A DNA stretch of 64,000 nt from Metapseudomonas resinovorans DSM 21078 (GCF_000423545.1 NZ_AUIE01000006.1:230557-294556), one strand, 5' to 3'. Positions 20,599 through 30,878 are shown, counted from the first letter of the stretch. Numbers and translations are program-made. The notes: a model not told the origin generated them from the letters alone.

Positions 20599-23436
20599 AT
20601 GTCTCATCCGCCTCCGGTAACCCACGGCGTTCCTGGCTTCGATGAGGAAGCGGAAAAACTGCTCGGAGTCGTCCAGCGCACCGTGGCCGAGTTGCGGCCA
20701 CAAGCGGCGCCGGGATTGCGCGTCAGTTTGCACAGCGTGCTTGACCGCGACTTAGGCGTGGACAGTCTGGCGCGGGTCGAGCTCTGGTCGCGTATCGAAC
20801 ACGAGTTCGGCGTGCGTCTGCCGCAGGAGCTGTTCGCCTCGGCCAATACACCCGCGGATGTGCTGCAGGTGCTACGCGGCCGCTCCGCCGGCCAGTCTGG
20901 CCAGCCAGCCTCCACGGCAGATCCCGTTGCACCCGAGATCGTCGAGTGGCAGGCCCCGGATACCGCACGCACCCTGGTCGATGTATTGAACTGGCATGCA
21001 GATCATCAGCCAGGGCATACCCATGTGCGCCTGCTGGGTGATGGCGACCGCCCGGAGGACATCAGCTACGGGGACTTGCAGCGCGAAGCGCGGCGGGTGG
21101 CGGCGGGGCTGCAACGCGGTGGATTGCGCGCCGGACAAACCGCGGCGCTGATGTTGCCGACCGGTCGCGATTTTCTTCGGGGCTTCTTCGGCATCCTGCT
21201 GGCCGGTGGCATCCCGGTGCCCATCTACCCGCCGTTGCGCCTGTCGCAGATCGAGGATCACCTGCGGCGCCAGGCTGGCATTCTGCGCAATGCCGAGGCC
21301 AGGGTCCTGGTCACGGTGACGGAGGCGAAGCTGCTTGCCCAGTTGCTCCGGTCCCAGGTTCCGAGCCTTGCGAGAGTCGTCAGCGTGGCCGAGTTGGAGG
21401 GCGAGGAACAGGAATGCATGACGCCGACGCGGCTACCCGCAGATATTGCTTTCCTGCAGTACACCTCAGGCAGCACCGGCCAGCCCAAGGGAGTGATGGT
21501 GAGCCATGCCAACCTGCTGGCCAACCTTCGCGCGATGGGTACTTCGCTCCAGGTGGGGCCGCGGGATGTGTTCGTCAGCTGGTTGCCCATGTACCACGAC
21601 ATGGGGCTGATAGGCGCCTGGCTGGGCAGCCTGTACTACGGCTTCAGCCTCGTGCTGATGTCGCCGCTGGCTTTCCTGGCCAGGCCGGCACGTTGGTTGT
21701 GGGAGATCCATCGTTTTCGCGGCACCCTGTCGGCGGCCCCCAACTTCGCTTACGAACTGTGCCTGAGCAAGATCAATGACGCCGAGCTCGAAGGGCTGGA
21801 CCTGAGCAGTTGGCGCCTAGCCCTCAATGGCGCTGAGCCGGTCAACCCGGGCACTTTGCAGCGCTTTGCCGAGCGTTTTGCCCCCTACGGCCTGGAGCCC
21901 GGTGCGCTGGCACCGGTCTACGGCCTTGCCGAAGGCACCTTGGGTGTAGCCTTCCCGCCACTGGGGCGTGGGCTGCGGGTCGATCGGGTGCAGCGCGAGG
22001 CTTTCCAGGTCCGGGGGCAGGCCCTTCCCGCAGAAATCGACGACGGCGCCACCCTGAGCTTCGCCTCCTGCGGCCGGCCCTTGCCGGGCCACCAACTGCG
22101 CATAGTCGATGGCAATGGCATCGAGTTGCCCGAGCGCCGGGAAGGCCGTCTGCAACTCAGCGGGCCGTCCACCAGCGCCGGTTACTACCGCGCTTCGGAG
22201 GAGACTCACCGGGTGCTGCGCGATGGTTGGATGGACTCCCTCGACCTGGCCTACATGGCTGATGGCGAGCTCTACGTCACCGGGCGGTCCAAGGACTTGA
22301 TCATCCGCGCTGGACGCAACATCTACCCCTACGATGTCGAAGCGGCTGTCGGAGGCCTCGCGGGCCTGCGGAAGGGCTGCATTGCGGTATTCGGCAGCCC
22401 GGATCCGGCCACGGGCACCGATCGACTGGTGGTGATGGCGGAAAGTGCCGAGAAGGACCCGGCTGCGCGGCAGCGTTTGCGTCAGGCGATCAATCGAGTG
22501 GTGGTCGACCTTGCCGGAGTGCCGCCTGACGACATCGTCCTGGCGCCGCCCCGGAGCGTGCTCAAAACCTCCAGCGGCAAGATCCGCCGGGCCGCCTGCC
22601 GCGAGCTGTACCTGCGTGACGAAGTGGGTCGGCCTGGCTTGGCCCCGTGGCGCCAGGTACTGCGCTTGCTGGCGCAGACCCTCCACGGCTATCTCGGACG
22701 TGCTTGGCGATCGGGCCGTAACCTACCGTACGCCGTCTATATCTGGCTGCTGTTCTGGCTGGTCGCGCCGCTGACCTGGCTGGGCGTGGTGATACTGCCG
22801 AGTCAGCGCTGGTGCCGCGTCTTTACCCAGCTGGCCGCGCGTCTGTTTGTGCGCCTGGCCGGGGTGCCGTTCAGCGTCGAGGGCGTGGAGCACATGCCAA
22901 GGAGTGGGCCGAGCGTGCTGGCCGCCAATCATGCCAGCTACCTCGACGGTGTCATCCTTTGCGCGGCGCTGCCGCCACGGTTCGCCTTCGTTGCCAAGCG
23001 CGAGCTGGCCAGCCAGTGGATCGCGGGCTTGTTCCTGCGCAAGCTCGGCGCGCGCTTCGTCGAGCGCTTCGACCTGCAACGCAGCGTCGCGGACAGTGAG
23101 GCCCTGACCGAGGCGCTGGGGTCTGGCCAGGCCCTGGTGTTCTTCCCGGAAGGGACTTTCAGCCGCGCGCAGGGTCTGCGCCCCTTCCACATGGGCGCCT
23201 TCATGCTCGCCGCGAATGCGGGCGTTCCTCTGGTACCGGTCGCCATCCGTGGCACGCGCACGGTACTGCGTGACGGCCAGTGGTTCCCGTTGAGGGAAGC
23301 GATCCACGTCAGCCTGTGCGCGCCATTGCTGGCGCAAGGGCCCGGCTGGTCGGGGGCTATCAGCCTGCGGGATGCGGCGAGGGCGGAATTGCTGGAGCAC
23401 CTGGATGAATCCGAACGCGCCCTGAGTTCCGCGTGA
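20599..23436 (+). CDS. ACP / fatty acyl-AMP ligase / PlsC acyltransferase fusion
   Basis: 945-residue three-part protein. Residues about 15-95 form an acyl carrier domain with the phosphopantetheine serine in LGVDSLARVE (Ser56). Residues about 115-690 form an adenylate-forming domain of the fatty acyl-AMP ligase type, with YTSGSTGQPKGV at 289-300, SWLPMYHDMGLIG, YGLAEGTLG and the C-terminal LKTSSGKIRR. A hydrophobic span (about 715-735) precedes a PlsC domain with NHASYLD and FPEGTFS motifs. The order suggests that a fatty acid is activated, held on the carrier and transferred to a membrane acceptor. The acceptor is unknown. It lies just after tRNA-Ser and has no operon partner. Confidence 0.88.
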   Translation: MSHPPPVTHGVPGFDEEAEKLLGVVQRTVAELRPQAAPGLRVSLHSVLDRDLGVDSLARVELWSRIEHEFGVRLPQELFASANTPADVLQVLRGRSAGQSGQPASTADPVAPEIVEWQAPDTARTLVDVLNWHADHQPGHTHVRLLGDGDRPEDISYGDLQREARRVAAGLQRGGLRAGQTAALMLPTGRDFLRGFFGILLAGGIPVPIYPPLRLSQIEDHLRRQAGILRNAEARVLVTVTEAKLLAQLLRSQVPSLARVVSVAELEGEEQECMTPTRLPADIAFLQYTSGSTGQPKGVMVSHANLLANLRAMGTSLQVGPRDVFVSWLPMYHDMGLIGAWLGSLYYGFSLVLMSPLAFLARPARWLWEIHRFRGTLSAAPNFAYELCLSKINDAELEGLDLSSWRLALNGAEPVNPGTLQRFAERFAPYGLEPGALAPVYGLAEGTLGVAFPPLGRGLRVDRVQREAFQVRGQALPAEIDDGATLSFASCGRPLPGHQLRIVDGNGIELPERREGRLQLSGPSTSAGYYRASEETHRVLRDGWMDSLDLAYMADGELYVTGRSKDLIIRAGRNIYPYDVEAAVGGLAGLRKGCIAVFGSPDPATGTDRLVVMAESAEKDPAARQRLRQAINRVVVDLAGVPPDDIVLAPPRSVLKTSSGKIRRAACRELYLRDEVGRPGLAPWRQVLRLLAQTLHGYLGRAWRSGRNLPYAVYIWLLFWLVAPLTWLGVVILPSQRWCRVFTQLAARLFVRLAGVPFSVEGVEHMPRSGPSVLAANHASYLDGVILCAALPPRFAFVAKRELASQWIAGLFLRKLGARFVERFDLQRSVADSEALTEALGSGQALVFFPEGTFSRAQGLRPFHMGAFMLAANAGVPLVPVAIRGTRTVLRDGQWFPLREAIHVSLCAPLLAQGPGWSGAISLRDAARAELLEHLDESERALSSA

Positions 23437-23498
23437 GTTTGTGACGCAGCGAGCCGCTGCCTTTCAGGGCTCAGATCGCTGTGTTCCTGTCATACATG

Positions 23499-23534
23499 CA
23501 AAGCCCCGCAGACAAAGGTCTGCGGGGCTTTGTT
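23499..23534. terminator. Bidirectional terminator after the acyltransferase fusion
   Basis: 15-bp perfect stem CAAAGCCCCGCAGAC / GTCTGCGGGGCTTTG, 60 nt after the fusion gene and 30 nt from the convergent lipoprotein gene. Confidence 0.85.
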
Positions 23535-23563
23535 GCTTTCAAGGACTGAAGAGGCCCAGCGCC

Positions 23564-23950
23564 CTAAGCACTGGAGCACATCCGCGCCGCATTGATCAGC
23601 CGCCCTTTGTCCTGCCAGGCATTGCGCTGGTACACGGAGTAGTGATTCTGGCCTTGGCCGCTGGTGAGTTCGACAAGCCCGGATGCCTTGTCGGGTTCAG
23701 TGCTGCCAACGAACAGCAGTGTCTTGCCACTTTCCTCCGTGGTGAAGGTCTGGGCGTCTTGCCGAATACCGTCCTTCACGCAGCTTATGTAGTCAGGGTT
23801 CGCCCTGGTCGTGATGCCGGAGGTTCCGTCGCGGCTGGCTCTGATGTCGGGGTTGTGCGTACAGCCTGTTGCGACCAGCAGGGCGGAAAGAAGCACCAAA
23901 CTGCCGCTACGGATCGATGCTGAAGAGGGGCCAGGGGTCATGTTTTTCAT
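23564..23950 (-). CDS. Predicted lipoprotein of unknown function
   Basis: 128-residue protein with an N-terminal hydrophobic segment and lipobox LLVATGC (lipidated Cys30). The mature part has a conserved-looking pair of cysteines (YISCVKDG and ARMCSSA) that could form a disulfide. Start ATG 23950 has GGAG 8 nt upstream; longer frames to 24073 lack a start signal. No family was recognised. It points towards the acyltransferase fusion and ends at the shared terminator. Confidence 0.75.
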   Translation of the reverse strand: MKNMTPGPSSASIRSGSLVLLSALLVATGCTHNPDIRASRDGTSGITTRANPDYISCVKDGIRQDAQTFTTEESGKTLLFVGSTEPDKASGLVELTSGQGQNHYSVYQRNAWQDKGRLINAARMCSSA

Positions 23951-24254
23951 GGCGGTTGCTCCAGGCTGGTGCATTTGGCCGGCCGGTGTGTGGCCGGCTG
24001 GCCGTTCGGGCAGGGCGCCTGGGAGCGGAGGTAATCGACGGGAGGGGCGAGAATCCTCCCCCCCGGTGACCACTGCCTATGCGAATCAAGTGTATTCCCG
24101 ACGTTCGCCATTGTTTGGCCGGGCGATTACTGGTCTTGAAGATCGTTTTTCTTCCGCCTCTCCACCAGTCATCGGATTTTCCCTGGAGATTCTGACGTTC
24201 GTGCGCTATTGCTTATCAAATGCATCTGACAATGTGGTGCACCAGGAGCGATTC

Positions 24255-24497
24255 GTGATCGAACCGGATTACTGGGCAGAGCTGCGTCAGCTCTCTCTGA
24301 ACGCATCTGCCGCGCATATCGCCATGGTGGCCTTCCTGGAAGAAGCGACAGTCCCTTGGTCGGATGACCAGATGGCGGATTTTGCGCGGCTCGAGCTGGC
24401 TGAGCGGATGGCAATCAGCGCGTACACAACCTGCTGTTCACGCCTTGCGAGTCCAACGTTGGCGCCGGCCCGATTGCGGCTGGCTGTTGGTGAGTAG
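24255..24497 (+). CDS. Small hypothetical protein
   Basis: 80-residue frame beginning with GTG 24255, which has AGGAG 7 nt upstream. Sequence is predicted mostly helical (MIEPDYWAELRQLSLNASA...) with two adjacent cysteines (TTCCSR) and no signal peptide or membrane span. No family recognised. It is convergent with the SRAP gene 25 bp away. The frame is open further upstream but without a ribosome-binding site. Confidence 0.5.
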   Translation: MIEPDYWAELRQLSLNASAAHIAMVAFLEEATVPWSDDQMADFARLELAERMAISAYTTCCSRLASPTLAPARLRLAVGE

Positions 24498-24522
24498 GCT
24501 TTCGTAGGGGTTCTGACTGGCT

Positions 24523-25224
24523 TCAGGACGGCGGCTCGGCCACTCCCTCGATCAACCCTTCATCATCATTGCGCACATCATTTACCCGCGTGGACACTGC
24601 ACGCCCCACGAAGTCACTGCGCGCCGTGGCCATGGCGCGCTGTACCTGCTCGTCAGTTGTATCGGGCGCCAGCCACAGATCGAACTGCTCGGATGCCAGG
24701 ACCACTGGCATACGGTTGTGGATCGCACCGATGGAGGGGGCGGCTTCCCGGGTGAGCAGGGCGCAGGAGGTGATGGGCTGGCCATCCGGGGCGTGCCAGG
24801 TGGCCCACATGGCGGCGAATGCCAGCACGGCGTCGTTCGGGCTGTAGAGGTAATAGGGCTGGTGGACCAGTCGGCCGCGGGCGTTGCGGACTTCCTCGCG
24901 TGGGTTCCACTCATACCAACCCAGGGCCGGCATCAGGCAGCGCTGGGTGCGCAGGCTCTGTCGCCAAAGGGGCTTGCTGGCGGCTTCTTCGCTGCGGGCA
25001 TTACAGGACATGGTCGGTGGCTTCGCTTCCTTCCACCAGGCAGGGATCAGGCCCCAGCGGGCGGATGCCAGTTGCAGTTCGCCCTGTTCGTCAAGGCGCA
25101 GCATCGGGACGATGCTGGAGGGCGCCACGTTGAAGCTCTGGATCCAGCGTCCGGAGTCGCGGGCGCCGATGTGCCAGTAGTCTTCGATGGCGCGTTCCGA
25201 GGGGCTGACATAGCGGCCGCACAT
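24523..25224 (-). CDS. SRAP-family abasic-site processing protein (YedK/HMCES-like)
   Basis: 233-residue SOS-response-associated peptidase family protein. These proteins crosslink to abasic sites in single-stranded DNA through Cys2, which must be exposed by removal of Met1; ATG 25224 was chosen because it gives MCGRYVSP with Cys2. The family residues are seen as NVAPSS (Asn), GLIPAW, CNARSEE (Glu) and the C-terminal HNRMPVVL (His). It lies next to the SOS mutagenesis cassette but reads away from it; the LexA box is 220 bp upstream. Confidence 0.92.
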   Translation of the reverse strand: MCGRYVSPSERAIEDYWHIGARDSGRWIQSFNVAPSSIVPMLRLDEQGELQLASARWGLIPAWWKEAKPPTMSCNARSEEAASKPLWRQSLRTQRCLMPALGWYEWNPREEVRNARGRLVHQPYYLYSPNDAVLAFAAMWATWHAPDGQPITSCALLTREAAPSIGAIHNRMPVVLASEQFDLWLAPDTTDEQVQRAMATARSDFVGRAVSTRVNDVRNDDEGLIEGVAEPPS

Positions 25225-25444
25225 GGCAGGTTCCTGTATCCGGGGATGGATTGAGCATAGGTCCTGCGCAGCCTTGGCAGGGGTGAATGACATGAGATGG
25301 CAACCTGTTTAATGGCCAGGTGGCTGTATATCTGCGGTGAAATTCTGCGAAAAAGGCAACAAAATGCACGTTCTTTACAAGGAGCCACGCGCTCCCGCAG
25401 GCCTTCTGTCTTTTCTGGATTGACCGGGAGAAGTCTCTGCTATT

Positions 25445-25464
25445 TACTGTATATAAGTACAGTA
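25445..25464. promoter_or_regulatory. LexA (SOS) box upstream of imuA
   Basis: TACTGTATATAAGTACAGTA contains CTGT-N8-ACAG (25447-25462) and differs from the E. coli consensus at two central positions. It is the only strong LexA box seen in the interval between the SRAP gene and imuA and implies DNA-damage control of the cassette. Confidence 0.88.
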
Positions 25465-25482
25465 TTCTTAGGATTTCCCCCA

Positions 25483-25566
25483 ATGGCCTTGATGATTGTT
25501 CCTGGCCCTTTCGGCAGCCCTTCCCCGGGGCTGCCGTTTTTCTCTACCGGCAATGGACGGGCCTGA
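25483..25566 (+). other. 27-codon leader ORF coupled to imuA
   Basis: ATG 25483 has AGGA 9 nt upstream and opens a 27-residue frame (MALMIVPGPFGSPSPG...) ending in TGA at 25564-25566, which overlaps the imuA ATG by one base (TGATG). A terminator-like hairpin lies inside it. It may be a translated leader or the rest of an earlier gene; no homology to LexA2, which precedes imuA in some pseudomonads, is seen. Confidence 0.5.
25512..25543 (+). terminator. Terminator-like hairpin inside the imuA leader
   Basis: 9-bp stem CGGCAGCCC / GGGCTGCCG with a 7-nt loop followed by TTTTTCTC, placed between the LexA box and imuA and covered by the leader ORF. It has the form of an intrinsic terminator/attenuator. 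Confidence 0.65.
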
Positions 25567-26180
25567 TGGGCGCTGTCGTTGCCCTCGACGCCCTGCTCAA
25601 CGAGCGGCGGGTCTGGAAAGGTCAGTCCGGTGCGCAGCCGGCCGGCCGCGAGCAACCCACCGGCCATCGCATTCTGGACAGCGTGCTGCCGGGTGGTGGC
25701 TGGCCTGAAGCCGCGCTCAGTGAAATCCTGGTTCCAGCCGCGGGCCTGGGTGAGTTGCGCCTGCTCTGGCCCACGCTGGCGCGGCTGACCGCCAGTGCCG
25801 AGCGCGTGGTGCTGGTGGCGCCACCGCATATTCCTTATCCACAGGCCTGGCGGGCAGCCGGCGTGGACCTGCGCTGGCTGGCGCTGGTGGAGGCCAGCGG
25901 CCGTGATGCGCTCTGGGCGGCTGAGCAATGCCTGCGCTCCGGCAGTTGCGGCGCCGTGCTCTGCTGGCCGCAGCAGGCCGACGACCGTGCCCTGCGCCGC
26001 TTGCAGGTGGCCGCCGAAACCGGGCAGACCCTGGCCTTTGCCTACCGGCCGCTCGATGCCGCCCTCAACCCCTCGCCAGCGGCCCTGCGCGTTGCCGTTG
26101 ATGGACAGCCGGCGCAGTTGCGGGTGCTCAAGTGCCGGGGTGGGCTGCCACCTGCCGCGCCCATCGCTCTGGCTCGGTAA
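25566..26180 (+). CDS. imuA: Translesion synthesis protein ImuA
   Basis: 204-residue RecA-like/SulA-like protein of the ImuABC mutasome. The N-terminal MGAVVALDALLNERRVWKG and LPGGGWPEAALSEIL fit the family; a degenerate Walker-like region precedes the hydrophobic strand RVVLVAPPH. ImuA supports DnaE2-dependent mutagenesis. Its ATG overlaps the leader ORF stop. imuB starts 6 bp after it. Confidence 0.9.
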   Translation: MGAVVALDALLNERRVWKGQSGAQPAGREQPTGHRILDSVLPGGGWPEAALSEILVPAAGLGELRLLWPTLARLTASAERVVLVAPPHIPYPQAWRAAGVDLRWLALVEASGRDALWAAEQCLRSGSCGAVLCWPQQADDRALRRLQVAAETGQTLAFAYRPLDAALNPSPAALRVAVDGQPAQLRVLKCRGGLPPAAPIALAR

Positions 26181-26186
26181 ATCTTC

Positions 26187-27602
26187 ATGCGCTGGGCCTG
26201 CATATTGCTGCCGCAATTGGCGCTGGATGGCGTGCTGCGCGGCCACCCCGACCCCGAGTCGCCCCTGGCGCTGGTGACCGGCACCCCCCAGCGCCGCGTG
26301 CTGCGTGCGCTCAACCCGGCGGCCAGGAGCCTGGGCTTGCGTCCCGGGCAGTCATTGACTGCTGCCCATGCCCTGACCCGCGATTTCACCCTGGTGGAAT
26401 ACGACCCGGCATCCATCGAGCGCTGGCAGCAATTGCTCGCTGCCTGGGCCTATGGCTTCAGCTCCCAGGTCAGCCTGCGCTATCCGCGTTGCCTGTTGTT
26501 GGAGGTGGAATCCAGCTTCGCCCTGTTCGGCCCGTGGCCGCGCTTCGAGGCTCGACTGCGGGGGGAGCTGGCGGCCCTGGGGTTTCGCCACCGCATCGTA
26601 GTGGCGCCCAACCCGGTGGCGGCGCGGATGTTGGCCAATGCCTACGATGGCCTGGCAGTGGCGAACCAGGGTGAGTTGCGCGAGGTCCTGGGGCGGATGC
26701 CGGTGGAGCGAGCTGGCCTGGCTCGGGAAACCGTTACCGCTTTCATCCGCATGGGCCTGCGTACGGTCGAGCAGGTGCTGGCGCTGCCCCGGAGCACGGT
26801 CGCCCGGCGCTTTCCGGCCGAGGTGCTGCAGCACCTCGATACCCTGCTCGGCGAGCGTCCGCTGGCGCTGGAGTGCTACCGGCCGCCGGATGAGTTCGAC
26901 CTGCGTATCGAGCTGAATTTCGAGGTGGAATCCCACCAGGCGTTGCTCTTTCCCCTGCGCCGTCTCACCGCCGACCTGGCCGCCTTCCTCGCCAGCCGCG
27001 ACAGCGGGGTACAGCGCTTCACCCTCTATCTGGAACACCGCGACATCCCGGACACACAGGTGCCAGTGGGTTTGCTCAGCGCCGAGCGCGAGGCGGCCAT
27101 GCTCTTCGAACTGGCTCGTGGGCGCCTGGAGCAGTTGCAGGTACCGGCGCCGGTGCGTGCTTTCCGCCTGCAGGCGCGGGACCTACCGGCCTTCGTGCCG
27201 GAACGGCGTGAGCTGTTCGATGAGCGCCCGCACCAATCCCTGCCCTGGGAGCAATTGCGCGAACGTCTGCGGGCACGCCTGGGGGACGATGCCGTGCACA
27301 GCCTGGCCGCTCGTGCCGATCACCGTCCCGAATGCGCCTGGCAGCTGGACGTCGATGCCCCGCAGGCGCCGATCCTGGCTGGCCCACCGCGTCCCGGTTG
27401 GCTGCTGCGTGACCCGGTGCTGCTGCGGGAGGGCAGCGTGCGCATCCTGGCCGGCCCCGAGCGCATCGAGTCCGGCTGGTGGGATGGCAGCGATGTACGC
27501 CGTGATTACTACCTGGTGGAAACCCGTGGCGGCCAGCGTGGTTGGGCCTTCCGGGCGGTGAACGGGGAGGGGCCGTTGCTGTTGCACGGCTGGTTCGCAT
27601 GA
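26187..27602 (+). CDS. imuB: Catalytically inactive Y-family polymerase homologue ImuB
   Basis: 471-residue DinB-like protein that bridges ImuA, DnaE2 and the beta clamp. The N-terminal strand reads [12 protein letters not shown] where active Y-family enzymes have the metal-binding Asp, so it is expected to lack polymerase activity. A candidate clamp-binding segment is HQSLPWEQL near residue 350. Its stop overlaps the dnaE2 ATG (ATGA), so translation is coupled. Confidence 0.92.
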   Translation: MRWACILLPQLALDGVLRGHPDPESPLALVTGTPQRRVLRALNPAARSLGLRPGQSLTAAHALTRDFTLVEYDPASIERWQQLLAAWAYGFSSQVSLRYPRCLLLEVESSFALFGPWPRFEARLRGELAALGFRHRIVVAPNPVAARMLANAYDGLAVANQGELREVLGRMPVERAGLARETVTAFIRMGLRTVEQVLALPRSTVARRFPAEVLQHLDTLLGERPLALECYRPPDEFDLRIELNFEVESHQALLFPLRRLTADLAAFLASRDSGVQRFTLYLEHRDIPDTQVPVGLLSAEREAAMLFELARGRLEQLQVPAPVRAFRLQARDLPAFVPERRELFDERPHQSLPWEQLRERLRARLGDDAVHSLAARADHRPECAWQLDVDAPQAPILAGPPRPGWLLRDPVLLREGSVRILAGPERIESGWWDGSDVRRDYYLVETRGGQRGWAFRAVNGEGPLLLHGWFA

Positions 27603-30600
27603 GCGCCTACGCCGAGTTGCATTGCCTGTCCAATTTCAGCTTCCAGTGCGGCGCCTCCAGTGCCGACGAATTGTTCCAGCGGGCAGCGCGTCATGGTTAC
27701 GCAGCCCTGGCGATCACTGACGAATGCACCCTGGCCGGTATCGTCCGCGCCTGGCAGGCGGCGAAGAAGGTTGAGCTGCCCCTGGTGATCGGCAGCGAGG
27801 TGCGCGTCGATGGCGGGCCCAAGCTGGTACTGCTGGTGGAGAACCTGACGGGTTACCAGCACCTCTGCCGGCTCATTACCCAGGCCCGGCGGCGGGCGAA
27901 GAAGGGGGAATACCGATTACTTCGTGAGGACCTGAGCGAATCCTCCAACGGCTTGCTGGCAATCTGGGTGCCCGACCGGGAAGACGACGACCATGAAGGC
28001 CCCTGGCTGCGCGCGTGCTTCCCCGAACGCCTGTGGCTGGCAGTGGAGCTGCACCAGGGTCCGGATGACGCCAGCCGCCTGGCTCGACTGCTGGGCCTGG
28101 CCGAACGCCTCGGGATTCCTGCGGTGGCTACCGGCGATGTGCATATGCATGCCCGTGGCCGCCGCGCCCTGCAGGATTGCATGACTGCCGTGCGCCACCA
28201 TTGCACCCTGGCCGAAGCGGGGCACCGGCTGTTCCCCAATGGCGAGCGCCACCTGCGTCGCCGCGAAGTGCTGGCCAGTCTCTATCCGCCGGAGCTGCTT
28301 GCCGAATCGGTGCGCATCGCTCGCCGTTGCGGTTTCAACCTGGACCAACTGAACTACCAGTATCCCCGTGAACTGGTGCCGGACGGCCAAAGCCCCACCA
28401 CCTGGCTGCGTATCGTCACCGAGAAGGGGCTGGTCCGCCGCTGGCCCGATGGTGCGCCGGAGAAAGCCCGGATGCTGGTGGAGAAGGAGCTCGCACTGAT
28501 CGCCGAGCTGGGCTACGAAAGCTATTTCCTCACGGTATATGACATCGTCGAGTTCGCCCGCAGAGAGAACATCCTCTGCCAGGGGCGCGGTTCGGCGGCC
28601 AACTCGGTGGTGTGCTTTGCCCTGGGCATCACCGAATTGAACCCATGCGATGCCACTGAACTCCTGTTCGAACGCTTCATGTCCCGGGAACGCAACGAGC
28701 CACCGGACATCGACGTCGACTTCGAGCACGAACGCCGCGAGGAAGTCATCCAGTACGTGTTCCGCCGTTATGGGCGGGGCAGGGCGGCGCTTACCGCCGT
28801 GGTCAGCACCTATCACGGGGCCGGTGCCATTCGCGATGTGGCCAAGGCCATGGGGCTGCCGCCCGACCAGGTCAACGCCCTGGCCGACTGCTGTGGCGGC
28901 TGGAGCGACCAGGCCCCCTCGGCAGAGCGCCTGCGCGAGGTGGGTTTCGACCCCGACAGCCCGGTGCTGCGCCCAGTGCTGGCGCTGACCAACGAACTGA
29001 TCGGCTTTCCCCGCCACCTCTCGCAGCACCCCGGCGGTTTCGTGATTTCCGAAGCGCCGCTGGACAGCCTGGTACCGGTGGAAAACGCCAGCATGGCCGA
29101 GCGCACCGTGATCCAGTGGGACAAGGACGACCTCGATCTGGTGGGGCTGCTCAAGGTGGACGTGCTGGCGCTCGGCATGCTCAGCGCGTTACGTCGCTGC
29201 TTCGCCCTGATCGAGCGCTATCGCGGCACCCAATGGACCCTGGCCACGCTGCCCAAGGAAGACACCGCCACCTACGAGATGATCAGCCGCGCCGACACCA
29301 TCGGCGTATTCCAGATCGAGTCGCGGGCGCAGATGTCCATGCTGCCGCGCCTCAAGCCCAGGACCTTCTACGACCTGGTGATACAGGTCGCCATCGTCCG
29401 GCCGGGGCCGATCCAGGGCAACATGGTCCATCCCTACTTGCGCCGGCGTAACAAGGAAGAGCCGGTGACCTATCCGAAGGAAGAACTCATTCCCGTTTTC
29501 GAGCGGACCCTCGGCGTGCCGCTGTTCCAGGAACAGGTGATGCAACTGGCCATGGTTGCCGCCGACTACACCCCCGGCGAGGCCGATGAGTTGCGCCGCA
29601 ACATGGCGGCCTGGAAGCGCCACGGCGGCCTGGAGCACCATCGCCAGCGGCTCACTTCGCGAATGCTCGCCAAGGGGTATGAACAGGCGTTCATCGAGCG
29701 GATCTTCGAGCAGATCAAGGGCTTTGGCAGCTACGGTTTTCCCGAGTCCCATGCGGCCAGTTTCGCCCTGCTCACCTACGCCAGCTGCTGGCTGAAATGC
29801 CACGAGCCGGCCGCCTACGCCTGCGCCTTGATCAACAGCTGGCCCATGGGGTTCTACAGCCCCGACCAGGTGCTGCAGGACGCCCGCCGTCATGGCATCG
29901 AAGTGCGTCCGGTGGATGTGCAGCACTCCGACTGGGACTGCTCGCTGGAGCCGCTGGCGTTGGGGGGCGAACCGGCCATCCGTCTTGGGCTGCGCATGGT
30001 GAAAGGCTTTCGCGAGGACGATGCACGACGCATTGAGGTGACGCGGCAGGCTGCGCCATTCAGCAGTGTGAGCGACCTCAGCCAACGCGCCCATCTGGAT
30101 GCTCGCGCTCGCGAACTGCTGGCCGATTCCGGCGCCCTGCGCGATCTGGCCGGTCATCGCCATCGAGCGCGCTGGGCGATGGCCGGGGTGGAGGTGCAGG
30201 CGCCACTCTTCGCCGATCTGCCGGAGCAGGAGGAAGCGCAAGTGGCGCTGCCGCTACCCAGCGTGGCTGAAGACATGCTCACTGACTACGCAACGCTGGG
30301 CACCACCCTCGGGCCGCACCCCATGGCGTTGCTACGGAGTGCGCTGCGCAAGCGGCGTTGCCGCAGTTCGCGGGAACTGTTGGCGGTGGAACATGGGCGG
30401 CAGGTCAGCGTCGCCGGCCTGGTGGTGGGTCGGCAGCGTCCGCAGACCGCCAGCGGGGTGATTTTCGTCACCCTGGAAGACGAGCACGGCATGGTCAATG
30501 TGGTGGTCTGGCACGACCTGGCGGAACGCCAGCGCCGTGTGCTGGTGGGCTCGCAACTGCTGCAGGTGGATGGCCGCCTGGAGTCGGTGGACGGCGTGCG

Positions 30601-30679
30601 CCACCTCATTGCCCGACGCCTGCACGACCTCACGCCGCTGCTCAGCGGCCTTGATGTGAAAAGCCGGGATTTCCACTAG
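27599..30679 (+). CDS. dnaE2: Error-prone DNA polymerase DnaE2 (ImuC)
   Basis: 1026-residue C-family polymerase for SOS mutagenesis. The N-terminal PHP domain starts [12 protein letters not shown]; the catalytic aspartates are in PPDIDVDF; (HhH)2 and OB-fold ([15 protein letters not shown]) regions follow towards the C-terminus. ATG 27599 overlaps the imuB stop. Length agrees with Pseudomonas DnaE2. Last gene of imuA-imuB-dnaE2. Confidence 0.96.
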   Translation: MSAYAELHCLSNFSFQCGASSADELFQRAARHGYAALAITDECTLAGIVRAWQAAKKVELPLVIGSEVRVDGGPKLVLLVENLTGYQHLCRLITQARRRAKKGEYRLLREDLSESSNGLLAIWVPDREDDDHEGPWLRACFPERLWLAVELHQGPDDASRLARLLGLAERLGIPAVATGDVHMHARGRRALQDCMTAVRHHCTLAEAGHRLFPNGERHLRRREVLASLYPPELLAESVRIARRCGFNLDQLNYQYPRELVPDGQSPTTWLRIVTEKGLVRRWPDGAPEKARMLVEKELALIAELGYESYFLTVYDIVEFARRENILCQGRGSAANSVVCFALGITELNPCDATELLFERFMSRERNEPPDIDVDFEHERREEVIQYVFRRYGRGRAALTAVVSTYHGAGAIRDVAKAMGLPPDQVNALADCCGGWSDQAPSAERLREVGFDPDSPVLRPVLALTNELIGFPRHLSQHPGGFVISEAPLDSLVPVENASMAERTVIQWDKDDLDLVGLLKVDVLALGMLSALRRCFALIERYRGTQWTLATLPKEDTATYEMISRADTIGVFQIESRAQMSMLPRLKPRTFYDLVIQVAIVRPGPIQGNMVHPYLRRRNKEEPVTYPKEELIPVFERTLGVPLFQEQVMQLAMVAADYTPGEADELRRNMAAWKRHGGLEHHRQRLTSRMLAKGYEQAFIERIFEQIKGFGSYGFPESHAASFALLTYASCWLKCHEPAAYACALINSWPMGFYSPDQVLQDARRHGIEVRPVDVQHSDWDCSLEPLALGGEPAIRLGLRMVKGFREDDARRIEVTRQAAPFSSVSDLSQRAHLDARARELLADSGALRDLAGHRHRARWAMAGVEVQAPLFADLPEQEEAQVALPLPSVAEDMLTDYATLGTTLGPHPMALLRSALRKRRCRSSRELLAVEHGRQVSVAGLVVGRQRPQTASGVIFVTLEDEHGMVNVVVWHDLAERQRRVLVGSQLLQVDGRLESVDGVRHLIARRLHDLTPLLSGLDVKSRDFH

Positions 30680-30684
30680 GCAGA

Positions 30685-30875
30685 CGCTCCATCCGGATGG
30701 GAAGGGCTTGCGAACCCATCGCCCAGCACTGATGGGTTTCGCTGCGCTCAACCACATCCTACGAAGAGCGGCGTCCACAAAAATGCGTATTTCGCCGAAG
30801 ATGCCGACGTTTTGGTGGATTTTGTAGGGGCGAACTCATTCGCCAAGGGGCGCATTGCACCCCCGTTCTACAAGA
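30685..30875. repeat. REP-like repeat cluster after dnaE2
   Basis: The interval holds two repeat types common between genes in pseudomonads: GATGGGTTTCGCTGCGCTCA (30731-30750, ending in CATCCTACG) and TGTAGGGGCGAACTCATTCG (30823-30842) with an imperfect inverse CCCCCGTTCTACA (30860-30872). A related GTAGGGGCGAATTC unit recurs at 58661 and 63475. Confidence 0.6.
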
Positions 30876-30878
30876 CGT

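Noticed and set aside
25225..25565. A lexA2 gene before imuA, as in some pseudomonads
   Set aside because: Only a 27-codon frame is present and shows no LexA-like sequence.
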